Shown here piece by piece: positions 7,039 to 14,875 of a DNA stretch of 20,301 bases (positions within the stretch are counted from its first letter, which is position 1; each line of letters begins with the position of its first letter). The DNA is from JAIEPT01 sp038217425 (lineage in GTDB: Bacteria; Planctomycetota; Planctomycetia; Gemmatales; Gemmataceae): the NCBI GenBank assembly GCA_038217425.1, contig JBBQPM010000122.1:1-20301 (forward strand). The letters run 5' to 3'. Below the pieces are notes generated by a model. The model worked only from the letters and a program-made list of their open reading frames with translations, ran no database searches and was not told where the DNA came from. A program made the translations under genes and the position numbers.

Positions 7039-8575
7039 GGTTCATCCTTGATAAACTGGCCGTCGGACGGTTCACTCGGACTTTTTGGCCGTCGGCCAAG
7101 TCGCTCTTTAGGTTGACGATCAATTCGTCATTACTCGTTAGCGGAAGCTCATTGCCATCCTGAAGCTTGATGACTTCCATCATCTTGCCGTCGTCGAAAT
7201 TGACCCGAACGATCTCTCTCTTCACCACTCCCTCTTTGGAGACGGAAAAGATGTAATTTTCCCTCTTCTTCGTGTAGACCGCGCTCGCCGGGACCACAAA
7301 GGCGCCGTCGGTCTTTTCGAGCAGAACCGACACCTGCACGTACATCCCTGGCAGTAGCTTTCGATTCGCGTTCGGTAGATCAATCTCCACTTGCATCGTG
7401 CGCGTGTGTGGGTCCAGAGAGTAGCTCATGCGCGAGATCCGACCCGCAAAGTCTTCGGCTTTTTTCGAATCCAATCGAACCGTCGCTGGGATTCCGAGTC
7501 GAATCCAGGGGCATTCCTTCTCGGGAACCTGAAACACGACCTTGACCTGGTCAATCGAGGCAACCGTCATGAGTCGTCGAGTCTGGCCCGAACTGGAATT
7601 TTGTACGAAGTCCCCCTGGTCCACCTGCCGCGAGGTCAGCACGCCGGCGAAGGGCGCACGAATGACCGCGAAATCCGCCATGATCCTTGCCTTACGCAGG
7701 TCGCCTTCCGCGATCTTTACCTTCGATTCTCTAATCTTAAGATCGGCCTGGGCGGCGGTTAACTTTGACGAAATTAACGCCCAATCCGCCTGGGAGACTT
7801 GCAATTTCGCCTGGTTTACCTCAACTAACGCCTTCGCGGCATTCACCTGATTCTGCTTTTCGTCCAGAATCTCCGGATTGATGACCTTGTCGAAGACGAG
7901 CGTCTTGAGCCGCTCGATTTCCTTGTTGCGGAACTCGCGTTCCGATTCGGAACGTCGTATTTCCGCCTGCGCCTGCACGATCTGGGCCTTCGCGGAGGTG
8001 ACGGCAGCCTCCGCCGTCGTGACGTTCGAACGCGCCTGTTCGACTTCGGCGAGCGTCTGCTGCAAGAGCGATTGCTTCTGAAAGATCTCTTGAACTAAAT
8101 CGGGCGCGTCGATCTCCACCAAAAGCTCGTTGGCGAAGATCGGTGATCCGATGTCGATCTCGGGAGCAGTTTCGAGGACCGTCGCCTGCATTGCCAAAAG
8201 CATGGTAGGTTGATTTGCATCGCCCATGCCGAACACCGTAGGAATCGTGAGCAAGAATCGCGCGACCGTCAACGCGTCGACGTCGCGTTTCATCCGTCGA
8301 AGATATCCGGAAACTTTGCTGTAGATCTCGGCCTGTGAACTAGCTTGCACGGTTCCCGGAAGGTCCAGGCCGCGAACCAGTGTTTGCTTCGCCGGAAAGA
8401 CCGTCTGCACCGTGATCTTCTTTCGGAGCGGGTTGGCTGGGTCCATCGAGCTGATAGACTCTCTCAGATAAAAATACCCGCCGACGGCGCCGAGGAACAA
8501 AATGCCCAGGCCGAACATTAACGTTCGTTTCGACAAAAGTCGAGAAGGTTCGGTGGAAGTGCTAATATCAGTCAT
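6890..8575 (-). CDS. RND efflux periplasmic adaptor (membrane-fusion protein) with lipoyl-domain insert and odd C-terminal extension
   Basis: This 561-residue adaptor bridges the inner-membrane pump and the outer-membrane channel. Residues ~19-37 are the membrane anchor. The first half of the lipoyl domain (~72-93, PGTVQASSQAEIYSKVSGYL) is separated from the second half (GSPIFANELLVEIDAPDL, 143-160) by ~46 extra residues. A long coiled-coil hairpin occupies ~160-300. The second lipoyl half and beta-barrel (FAVIRAPFAGVLTSRQVDQG) and the membrane-proximal domain (VVPASAVY) follow. The start overlaps the pump stop (ATGACTGA), which suggests translational coupling. The last ~50 residues, from RMNHENPP, are read out of frame over the start of the next gene, lack domain character and are rich in Arg/Pro/Ala. 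A TGA one frame over at 7044-7042 would end the protein just before the next ATG. Confidence 0.88.
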   Translation of the reverse strand: MTDISTSTEPSRLLSKRTLMFGLGILFLGAVGGYFYLRESISSMDPANPLRKKITVQTVFPAKQTLVRGLDLPGTVQASSQAEIYSKVSGYLRRMKRDVDALTVARFLLTIPTVFGMGDANQPTMLLAMQATVLETAPEIDIGSPIFANELLVEIDAPDLVQEIFQKQSLLQQTLAEVEQARSNVTTAEAAVTSAKAQIVQAQAEIRRSESEREFRNKEIERLKTLVFDKVINPEILDEKQNQVNAAKALVEVNQAKLQVSQADWALISSKLTAAQADLKIRESKVKIAEGDLRKARIMADFAVIRAPFAGVLTSRQVDQGDFVQNSSSGQTRRLMTVASIDQVKVVFQVPEKECPWIRLGIPATVRLDSKKAEDFAGRISRMSYSLDPHTRTMQVEIDLPNANRKLLPGMYVQVSVLLEKTDGAFVVPASAVYTKKRENYIFSVSKEGVVKREIVRVNFDDGKMMEVIKLQDGNELPLTSNDELIVNLKSDLADGQKVRVNRPTASLSRMNHENPPLVLALSRHDAAGAVRMPPSCTAAIDRAPCAVRRMLGRSGESLET

Positions 8576-11500
8576 GGTGGCCTTCCCCTGCTAGCGACTC
8601 TAAGTTTGCTGGGATTTGCGTTTCGCGAATGAACAAAGTATACAAGATCGGAACGACCAGAAGCGTCAGGAAGGTCGAAGCGAGCAACCCGCCGATAACG
8701 GCACGCGCCAGCGGAACGTTTGCTTCGCTACCTTTGCCGAAACCGATTGCCATTGGCAAGAGGTCAAGGAACGTCGCCAGGAAAGTCATCAGAATGGGCC
8801 GTAATCGAATGGTCGCGGCACTGCGAATGGCGTGGCGAACCGTCATCCCCGAGGCGTGTTGCTTATTGGCGAAATCGATGAGCATCGTGCTGTTGGCGAC
8901 GACAATGCCCACCATGAAGATCACGCCCATGAACGACTGAACGTTGAGCGAAGTATCGGTCACGTACAACATGATGAGCACGCCGATAATCCCGAGCGGA
9001 ACCGCGAACATAATGATGAGCGGCGTGAGATACGAACGAAACAGGGCGACCATTAACAAGTAAACCAGGATCGAAGCGATGGCCAGGCCGCCTCCCAAAT
9101 TGGAGAACGATTCGTTCATTCGCTGAAACTCGCCCGACATGCGCAACACCATTCCCTTGGGCAGAGTGACCGATTTCAGCTCTTGCTGAATGGTCGTGGC
9201 CAAACTACCGATGTCTCGGCCTTCGGTATTCACCATCACGCTAAAGACTCGGGCCAAGTTGTCGTGAACGACTTCCGCGGGGCCCTTCTGCTCGGCGTCG
9301 GGCCGCTTGAGAAATGTCCCGAGCGTCACGAGTTCGCCGGTCTTGGGGATTTGCACGGGAATTCGCAGGACGTCGGTAAGATCGCGGTCGGTTTCCTCGG
9401 GATACTGAACCACGATAAAATACTGGTTGCCTGACACCGGATCGATCCAAAAGTTCCGATCGACCTGAATGCTCGAGTTCAGAGCCGTCGTGAGGGTCTG
9501 AAAAATGTCGCGCAGGTCGAGCCCGTGCATCTGTGCCTTGATGCGATCGACTTCCAGCATGCGGAAGGGATAGTCGAGACGCTGCTGAATCCGGACGTCG
9601 GCGGCGCCTCGGATCTCGCGCACCAGGTCGCGAACCTCGGTCGCCTTCGCATATGCTTCTGCTTGCGTTCCGCCGGTGATTTGCAGTTCCAAAGGCGAGC
9701 TGGCGCCGTAGTTCAAAGCCGCGGAGATGATGCCTCCGGTATCGAAGGCAACTTCAACGTCGGCGAACGCCTTCGAGGAGGCGCGCCAATCGACCAGCGC
9801 ATGCCTCAACTTGACGGCATACTCCTGCGAGGATTTCGTTCGGTCCGGCGTGAGTTGAATTTTGACCGCGGCGTCTTGCGGACCGGAATTGGACGTGTAC
9901 GCCGCCGACCAATTCGTGGTTAGTCCGAGTTCCGAGACGATCATCTTGAGTTCCGCTTTGGGAATCTGTTGGCGAATGAAATCTTCCAGGTCGCCGATGA
10001 TCTCATTGGTTCTCTCCAGTTTGGTTCCCGTGGGGCACCGAACGTACATGGTTACTTGACCGCTATCGACTTGAGGAAAGAACTCGCGACCGATCAAGGG
10101 AAACAGGAGCAAAGAGGCGCCAAACAATCCGCTCACGAGAACCAAGACCCACGCCCGGTGATTGAGCGACCAGTCGAGCACAACTTGATACCGTTCCGTG
10201 AATCTGCCGAGCAGGCGATCGAAGCCATGAAGGAACCGGCCCACGACGCCCGTGGGGGGATGATGCTGTCCCACATCGACGGGGTGCGATTTAAGCCAGG
10301 TGGCGCATCGGCCCGTAACGAAGGTCAATGCGAAAAAGAGCGAAGTGATCATGGCGAAACCGACCGCCATGGCCAGGGGACGGAAAAGGAACTTCCCCAT
10401 TCCAGGCATGAAGACGAGAGGGACCAGGACGATAATGGTCGAAAGCGTCGCCACCAGCGCGGGAGTTGCGACTTCGCTCGCTCCGTCTTCAGCAGCCTTG
10501 GCGGGACTCTTCCCCATGCCTAGATGGCGATGTACGTTTTCCAGCACGACGATGGCATTATCGATCAACGGCCCCACCGCGAGCGCCAGCCCGCCCAGCG
10601 TCATCGCGTTAATCGTGTTTCCCGTTGCCAGCAAGGAAGCAATTGCGGCGAAGATTGCCAGCGGAATCGAGACGGTAGCAATCACGGTCGATCGCCAACA
10701 ACCCAGAAACAGAAAGACCATGGCGGCTGCCAAGATGGCGCCGAGAATGCCTTCTTCGACGAGGCTCTTGATGGCTTGCCGAACGTAGACGGATTGATCC
10801 ATCACCAAGTCCAGATCCATCCCTTCGGGAGCGCGTTGCTTCATGAGCGGAATTTCTTGGTTGACGCTATCGACTACCGATAAACTACTCGCGCCGAGTT
10901 GCCGGTAGATCGGCACATAGACTTGCGGTTTCGAATCGATGCGGACTTTGGACGTCTGAATCGAACTCGTGTCTTTCACCTTGGCCACGTCGCCCAGGAG
11001 GATTTGGCCCCCGTCGCCTGCCGTTTTGAGAGGGATGTTGTGGAAATCCTCGACAGAACGCACCATCGCGTTGGTATCGAACATGACCTCTTTATTGCCG
11101 AACTTCGCCGTCCCCGCTGTCAACATGGCATTGTAGCTGCGAAGACTTTTGACCATTTCCAGCAGCGAGATCTTGTGCCCCTGCATCTTCTTCGGCTCGG
11201 GATAGACCATGATCGTCCGCTCTCGGCCGCCGAAAACCGTGGGGGCGACGACGCCCGGAAGTCCGCCGAGTTGGTTGCGTAGGTCGATTTTCGCATAGTC
11301 TTGGAGCTGAATTTCCTGCCGATTTTGCTGTTCGTCGGATAAACTGTTGCCCTCTGTTTCGCTGTCGAATAGGGACGCCTGACTCACGCTGAGGATGGCG
11401 AGCGGCAATGTGGCAGTGGGGTCGAAAGGTCGAACGATCGGCGGCAGCGTGCCCGGCGGCAGCGTCGGCAAGGTGCTTAATGCCAGAGAGCTGACCTCGG

Positions 11501-11816
11501 TCAGCGCGGCCGCCGGGTCAATGTCGTCGCGAAAATAGAGTCGAACGATGCTGATCCCGACCAGCGATTTCGACTCGACTTTCTGGACCCCTGTCGCCTG
11601 GCCGCACCAACGTTCGATTCGATTGGTGATATTGCGTTCAATGACGTTGGGCGGCATGCCCGAGTAGTACGTCATCACCATGACGCCCGGGCTGCGGAAA
11701 GTCGGGAGAATATCGACCGGAATGGCCGCGACGGCGAGCACGCCGGCGACCACGGTCATCAGCGCGATCACGATATAGAGGTGCGAATTTTGCAGCGCAG
11801 AACGAACTAGCCACAT
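8568..11816 (-). CDS. RND efflux pump, inner-membrane subunit (AcrB/MMPL superfamily)
   Basis: About 1082 residues, the normal RND length. TM1 is at ~11-33, a large periplasmic loop follows, then TM2-6 (~355-550), a second periplasmic loop and TM8-12 near the C-terminus (IASILVYLLMVALF, VIFMVGIVVANSTMLIDFAN). The TM4 proton-relay region reads GPLIDNAIVVLENV: Asp419 is present, but the second acidic residue of the AcrB Asp-Asp pair is Asn420. The frame is open back to 12014, but that extension covers the palindromic element and is not hydrophobic. MWLVRSALQNSHLY at 11816 fits the family start, although its ribosome site is weak. ATG 11855 is an alternative. The gene heads the operon with the adaptor and channel. 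Substrate unknown; HAE-type drug/lipophile export is likelier than metal export. Confidence 0.92.
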   Translation of the reverse strand: MWLVRSALQNSHLYIVIALMTVVAGVLAVAAIPVDILPTFRSPGVMVMTYYSGMPPNVIERNITNRIERWCGQATGVQKVESKSLVGISIVRLYFRDDIDPAAALTEVSSLALSTLPTLPPGTLPPIVRPFDPTATLPLAILSVSQASLFDSETEGNSLSDEQQNRQEIQLQDYAKIDLRNQLGGLPGVVAPTVFGGRERTIMVYPEPKKMQGHKISLLEMVKSLRSYNAMLTAGTAKFGNKEVMFDTNAMVRSVEDFHNIPLKTAGDGGQILLGDVAKVKDTSSIQTSKVRIDSKPQVYVPIYRQLGASSLSVVDSVNQEIPLMKQRAPEGMDLDLVMDQSVYVRQAIKSLVEEGILGAILAAAMVFLFLGCWRSTVIATVSIPLAIFAAIASLLATGNTINAMTLGGLALAVGPLIDNAIVVLENVHRHLGMGKSPAKAAEDGASEVATPALVATLSTIIVLVPLVFMPGMGKFLFRPLAMAVGFAMITSLFFALTFVTGRCATWLKSHPVDVGQHHPPTGVVGRFLHGFDRLLGRFTERYQVVLDWSLNHRAWVLVLVSGLFGASLLLFPLIGREFFPQVDSGQVTMYVRCPTGTKLERTNEIIGDLEDFIRQQIPKAELKMIVSELGLTTNWSAAYTSNSGPQDAAVKIQLTPDRTKSSQEYAVKLRHALVDWRASSKAFADVEVAFDTGGIISAALNYGASSPLELQITGGTQAEAYAKATEVRDLVREIRGAADVRIQQRLDYPFRMLEVDRIKAQMHGLDLRDIFQTLTTALNSSIQVDRNFWIDPVSGNQYFIVVQYPEETDRDLTDVLRIPVQIPKTGELVTLGTFLKRPDAEQKGPAEVVHDNLARVFSVMVNTEGRDIGSLATTIQQELKSVTLPKGMVLRMSGEFQRMNESFSNLGGGLAIASILVYLLMVALFRSYLTPLIIMFAVPLGIIGVLIMLYVTDTSLNVQSFMGVIFMVGIVVANSTMLIDFANKQHASGMTVRHAIRSAATIRLRPILMTFLATFLDLLPMAIGFGKGSEANVPLARAVIGGLLASTFLTLLVVPILYTLFIRETQIPANLESLAGEGHHD

Positions 11817-11944
11817 GGGTATCTCGAGTAGAATGCGAAGTCTGCAAAGGTCCATGATAATCGAAGATCGCCGAAACGGAAGGGCAGTTGCATCCGAATT
11901 TTTCGATGTAACTGGCGTACGAGAAACGCTTTCTGGCGAATGAA

Positions 11945-11966
11945 CTACGACAAAATGTCGCGGCGC
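11945..11966. promoter_or_regulatory. Palindromic element, copy 2 (putative operator)
   Basis: CTACGACAAAATGTCG followed by C and GGCGC is nearly identical to copy 1 at 3996-4017 and in the same orientation. Here the inverted repeat is ACGACA-AAA-TGTCGC, one outer pair less. It sits 129 nt upstream of the pump ATG (minus) and ~230 nt upstream of the porin (plus), so it could serve either promoter. Extra half-sites TTTGTCGT (11975-11982) and CGACAAA (12034-12040) lie close by. Confidence 0.5.
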
Positions 11967-12194
11967 TCCGGGTGTTTGTCGTAACAGCTTGCCGAATCGG
12001 AACAAGCGTGCCAAGCGGACTTGATCGTTCGACCGACAAACCTCGCAGGGTTGCTTCCCAGTTTCGAACTCTTCTTAATACTGCGCCTCGGAGAAACGTC
12101 CGATGATGCGGATAGTCGCGATTGAGGCGATTCGATCCCCGATCGAAGACGTTGCGAAACATGGATGTGTGAATAGATACCGAAGGATTCGGAT

Positions 12195-13883
12195 ATGCCG
12201 GTTAAAGGATCTAGCCTGCTGAGCGTCTGCGTGCTGCTGGCAGGTTTGACGTCCTCTCTTGCCGCTCAGGATCCCGCGATGAAAGCGCTGCTAGAGCGAT
12301 TTGATCGGCTCGAAAAGCAAAATCTGGAACTCCAGAAGCAGATCCAACAGCTCAAGGCGCTCGTCCCGGCTGCTCCGGTTCCGCAAGGGGAGACCGTGGC
12401 CGAACCTGCCGCCGCCAAGGTTCCCGTCGTCGCGCGTGACGCACCAAAGAAGGCAACCGAAGAAGCGGACAAATCGTTCGAAGTCGGGAAGGCGCTGAAG
12501 ATGGAGGCGACCTGGAAGAATGGCCTGTGGTTCGAGAACCAGGACAAATCCTTTCGCTGGACCGTCGGCGGCGTTGCCCAGTTCGACATGAGCTCGTTTG
12601 GCGCGGGCCAAGGCGATGTGACGTCGATCGGAAACTTCAACCGCTCGGTGGATCCCGGACAAAGTCTGAACGACGGCATGGAGTTTCGCCGGGCACGTCT
12701 GAGGTTTGCCGGGCAGCTGTGGGAGCAGATTGAGTTCTGGACGCAGTACGAGTTTGCGAACGCCCTGGACCTTCGTCGCCGAACGCTTGGCATCAGCCCT
12801 GCCACGCCGCCGGCTGGCTCGCAGTTCGCCACGGACATCAATCCTTCCGAGACGGTCGGCTTCAACGAAGTTTACATGGGCGTCACGCAACTACCGCTCA
12901 TCGGCACGATTCGGATCGGACGGCAGCGCGAGAGTCTGAATTTCGTCACCGCCACGAGTGACAATAATCAAGTCTGGCTCGAGCGGGGCCTCATGTTCGA
13001 CGCATTCAACGGCGATTACAACTTCTCGAATGGCATCACGGTACAGCGTAATTTCCTGGAGGGCGACCGAGCCTACGGATTACTCGGCTTTTTTCAGCAA
13101 AACGCGACGAATAACCGCGCGTTCGCGAATACCGGAGACGGCGCTCACGCCTACAATGGTCGACTCACGTGGCTTCCTTACTGGAACGAAGAAGAGTCCG
13201 CATGGGTTCACGTGGGCGTCGATTACAGTTACCGCAATCTCTATCAGGATCAAGTCCGCTATCGCGCTCGTCCCATGATTCGAACGGGAAGCAGTTTCGA
13301 GACTCCGAACATCGCCAATACCGGTACCATCTTCAGTCCGGACGGTCAGCAAATTGCCAACCTCGAGTTCGCAATGGTCGCCGACCGTCTCACCTTTGCC
13401 GCCGAGTACGCCGCGAGCACCGTCACGAACGCATACACGGGGGGCTTGCCCAACGCCGACGGAACTCTGCCGGCGGGCGTCGCCTCGCGCGGCGCCTATT
13501 TCGCGCACGGCGGATATGTCGAGATGCTGTACTTCCTGACTCCCGACACCCGAAAGTACCGCAAGGACCGTCCCGGCTACGAACGCGTCACGCCACGCAA
13601 CACGTTCTACTTCATGGAAGGCGAGAATGGCTTGATCTTCAGCAAGGGCGCCTGGGAAATCGGCGCTCGCTACGATTACGTCGATCTGAACAACAGCGGC
13701 ATCAACGGAGGTATGTCGAACGCGGCGACCGCCGCCGTCAACTGGTACCTCAACTCAAACTTTCGCATTCAAGCGAACTGGTCATTGATGAGTCGCATTT
13801 TCCCAGTCCCGGCCGACCCGACCGCCGGTCTTACCTCAGGCACGTTTCAAGCGTTTGGAATTCGGTTCAACATCGACTTTTAG
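12195..13883 (+). CDS. OprO/OprP-like porin (phosphate-selective porin family)
   Basis: This 562-residue protein has a signal peptide (~1-24, cleaved after SLAA), then a short heptad coiled coil (~30-58, LLERFDRLEKQNLELQKQIQ) typical of trimeric planctomycete porins, and a Pro/Ala-rich linker. A barrel then begins FRWTVGGVAQFDMSSFGAG and continues with EFRRARLRFAGQLWEQIEFW, RIGRQRESLNF and a final strand GIRFNIDF ending in Phe. FRRARLRF plus the WxxQYEFAN stretch is characteristic of the OprO/P family. The start has AAGGA 8 nt upstream. It is divergent from the efflux operon. In this family the name does not prove phosphate specificity; general anion or solute uptake is possible. Confidence 0.88.
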   Translation: MPVKGSSLLSVCVLLAGLTSSLAAQDPAMKALLERFDRLEKQNLELQKQIQQLKALVPAAPVPQGETVAEPAAAKVPVVARDAPKKATEEADKSFEVGKALKMEATWKNGLWFENQDKSFRWTVGGVAQFDMSSFGAGQGDVTSIGNFNRSVDPGQSLNDGMEFRRARLRFAGQLWEQIEFWTQYEFANALDLRRRTLGISPATPPAGSQFATDINPSETVGFNEVYMGVTQLPLIGTIRIGRQRESLNFVTATSDNNQVWLERGLMFDAFNGDYNFSNGITVQRNFLEGDRAYGLLGFFQQNATNNRAFANTGDGAHAYNGRLTWLPYWNEEESAWVHVGVDYSYRNLYQDQVRYRARPMIRTGSSFETPNIANTGTIFSPDGQQIANLEFAMVADRLTFAAEYAASTVTNAYTGGLPNADGTLPAGVASRGAYFAHGGYVEMLYFLTPDTRKYRKDRPGYERVTPRNTFYFMEGENGLIFSKGAWEIGARYDYVDLNNSGINGGMSNAATAAVNWYLNSNFRIQANWSLMSRIFPVPADPTAGLTSGTFQAFGIRFNIDF

Positions 13884-13945
13884 ACCGTTTCGATGGGCCT
13901 GGCGCCCGATCAAATCGCGCGAGCGAAGGTTTCGCCTGATACGGC

Positions 13946-13980
13946 GGGGGAGCTTGCTCGAGGAAACGCTGGTCCCCCTT
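13946..13980 (+). terminator. Weak terminator-like inverted repeat after the porin
   Basis: GGGGGA (13946-13951) and TCCCCC (13973-13978) can pair across a 21-nt loop and are followed by a short T-run (TTTGATT). It lies ~60 nt after the porin stop. A second small hairpin, GCGAA-GGT-TTCGC, precedes it at 13923-13935. The T-run is poor. Confidence 0.3.
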
Positions 13981-14083
13981 TGATTCCGAGGCGCTGACCG
14001 CCAGCCAGGCGACCGCCTACGTCAACAGCTTACGTCACGAGGATGCCGCTTCTTGGAGTTGGACGAAGCCGAAGCAATGGGAT

Positions 14084-14845
14084 CTACCTGGGCAAAGGAA
14101 ACAACTCGAGCCAGTGATTTACAAAGAACTTCTTCTCCGTGGGCAGCAATCGTTCGGAGCTTCCCACGATCGGTCGCAACGTGGTCATCATCTGCAAGCT
14201 GACCAACGTCACGATGAAGATCCATAGCACCAGGTAGCCCCGGTCGGCCACGCCTAAATAGCGGGCGCCGACGAGCACCAGCCGTATACCGAAATAAAAC
14301 CCGATGGCCCAAAGTAGCAAATGCAAGCAACTGATGAACGCGATCGAGTCAGTTGACTGCGAGAAAACCCAGGCAATTGGTGCAAAGCTGATTAAAAGTG
14401 TCGCATTAAGCGCCATCGTGGCGAGTAGTAGGCCCGCAAGAGGGCTCAGCTTGAGCTTGTCGTGTGCGCCCCCCAGACAGGCGAGCACGTAAAGGCTCGG
14501 TAGACAAATCGCCGACGTCAACAGCGCGCCGCCGACGATCTTGAGAGGCGCCGCCCAAAGCTGGGTGCCGCCGGAAAAAGCGCCGACCACGACGCCATAT
14601 GCGGCCAGGCAAAGCAGGGCAATCACGGCCAATACCGCCGCCACCTTCGAACCGCTGGCCGACTCATGCAGATGACAAACGATCTGACCGGGTTGGCGCA
14701 GCAATGCCGACAGAACGCCGTTCCAGCCGAATCCGGTTGGCAGTTCCGCGAAGCCATCTCGAGTTGACGTTTCGCGATTTGCCTGGGCCATAGGAAGGGA
14801 ACGCGCCGGCGGCGTCTGCTCGGAATCTGACGCATGTTCGTTCAT
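14084..14845 (-). CDS. Multi-pass membrane protein, Yip1-like, second of tandem pair
   Basis: This protein has 253 residues from ATG 14845, which has AGGAG five nt upstream; a TTG at 14863 is less likely. A polar N-terminus (~60 residues, rich in Ser/Thr/Glu/Pro) precedes about five or six hydrophobic segments: VAAVLAVIALLCLAAYGVVVG, GGALLTSAICLPSLYVLACL, LAGLLLATMALNATLLISFA, AFISCLHLLLWAIGFYFGIRL and YLVLWIFIVTLVSL. The C-terminus reads LQMMTTLRPIVG. The TM layout and the LRPxxG near the end recur in the upstream 233-residue protein, so the two look like diverged duplicates. Yip1-like membrane domains are the best guess; no enzymatic residues are evident and the role is unknown. Confidence 0.78.
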   Translation of the reverse strand: MNEHASDSEQTPPARSLPMAQANRETSTRDGFAELPTGFGWNGVLSALLRQPGQIVCHLHESASGSKVAAVLAVIALLCLAAYGVVVGAFSGGTQLWAAPLKIVGGALLTSAICLPSLYVLACLGGAHDKLKLSPLAGLLLATMALNATLLISFAPIAWVFSQSTDSIAFISCLHLLLWAIGFYFGIRLVLVGARYLGVADRGYLVLWIFIVTLVSLQMMTTLRPIVGSSERLLPTEKKFFVNHWLELFPLPR

Positions 14846-14875
14846 AGGAACTCCTGGTTTCAAAGGGGAGGCTGG

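Noticed and set aside
11997..12012. Minus-strand TGGCACG-N4-TTCC resembling a sigma54 promoter
   Set aside because: The -12 GC is CC, and the site lies upstream of the palindrome rather than between it and the gene, which is the wrong order for an enhancer-promoter pair.
11817..12014. N-terminal 66-codon extension of the RND pump
   Set aside because: The added residues are polar, lie over the palindromic element and are not typical of RND proteins, which start right before TM1; the internal Met at 11816 fits.
13981..14080. Plus-strand stretch LTASQATAYVNSLRHEDAAS that looks vaguely like an Lcl/DUF1566-type fragment
   Set aside because: Too short and without a diagnostic motif; it overlaps the 3' side of the membrane-protein operon and may be chance.
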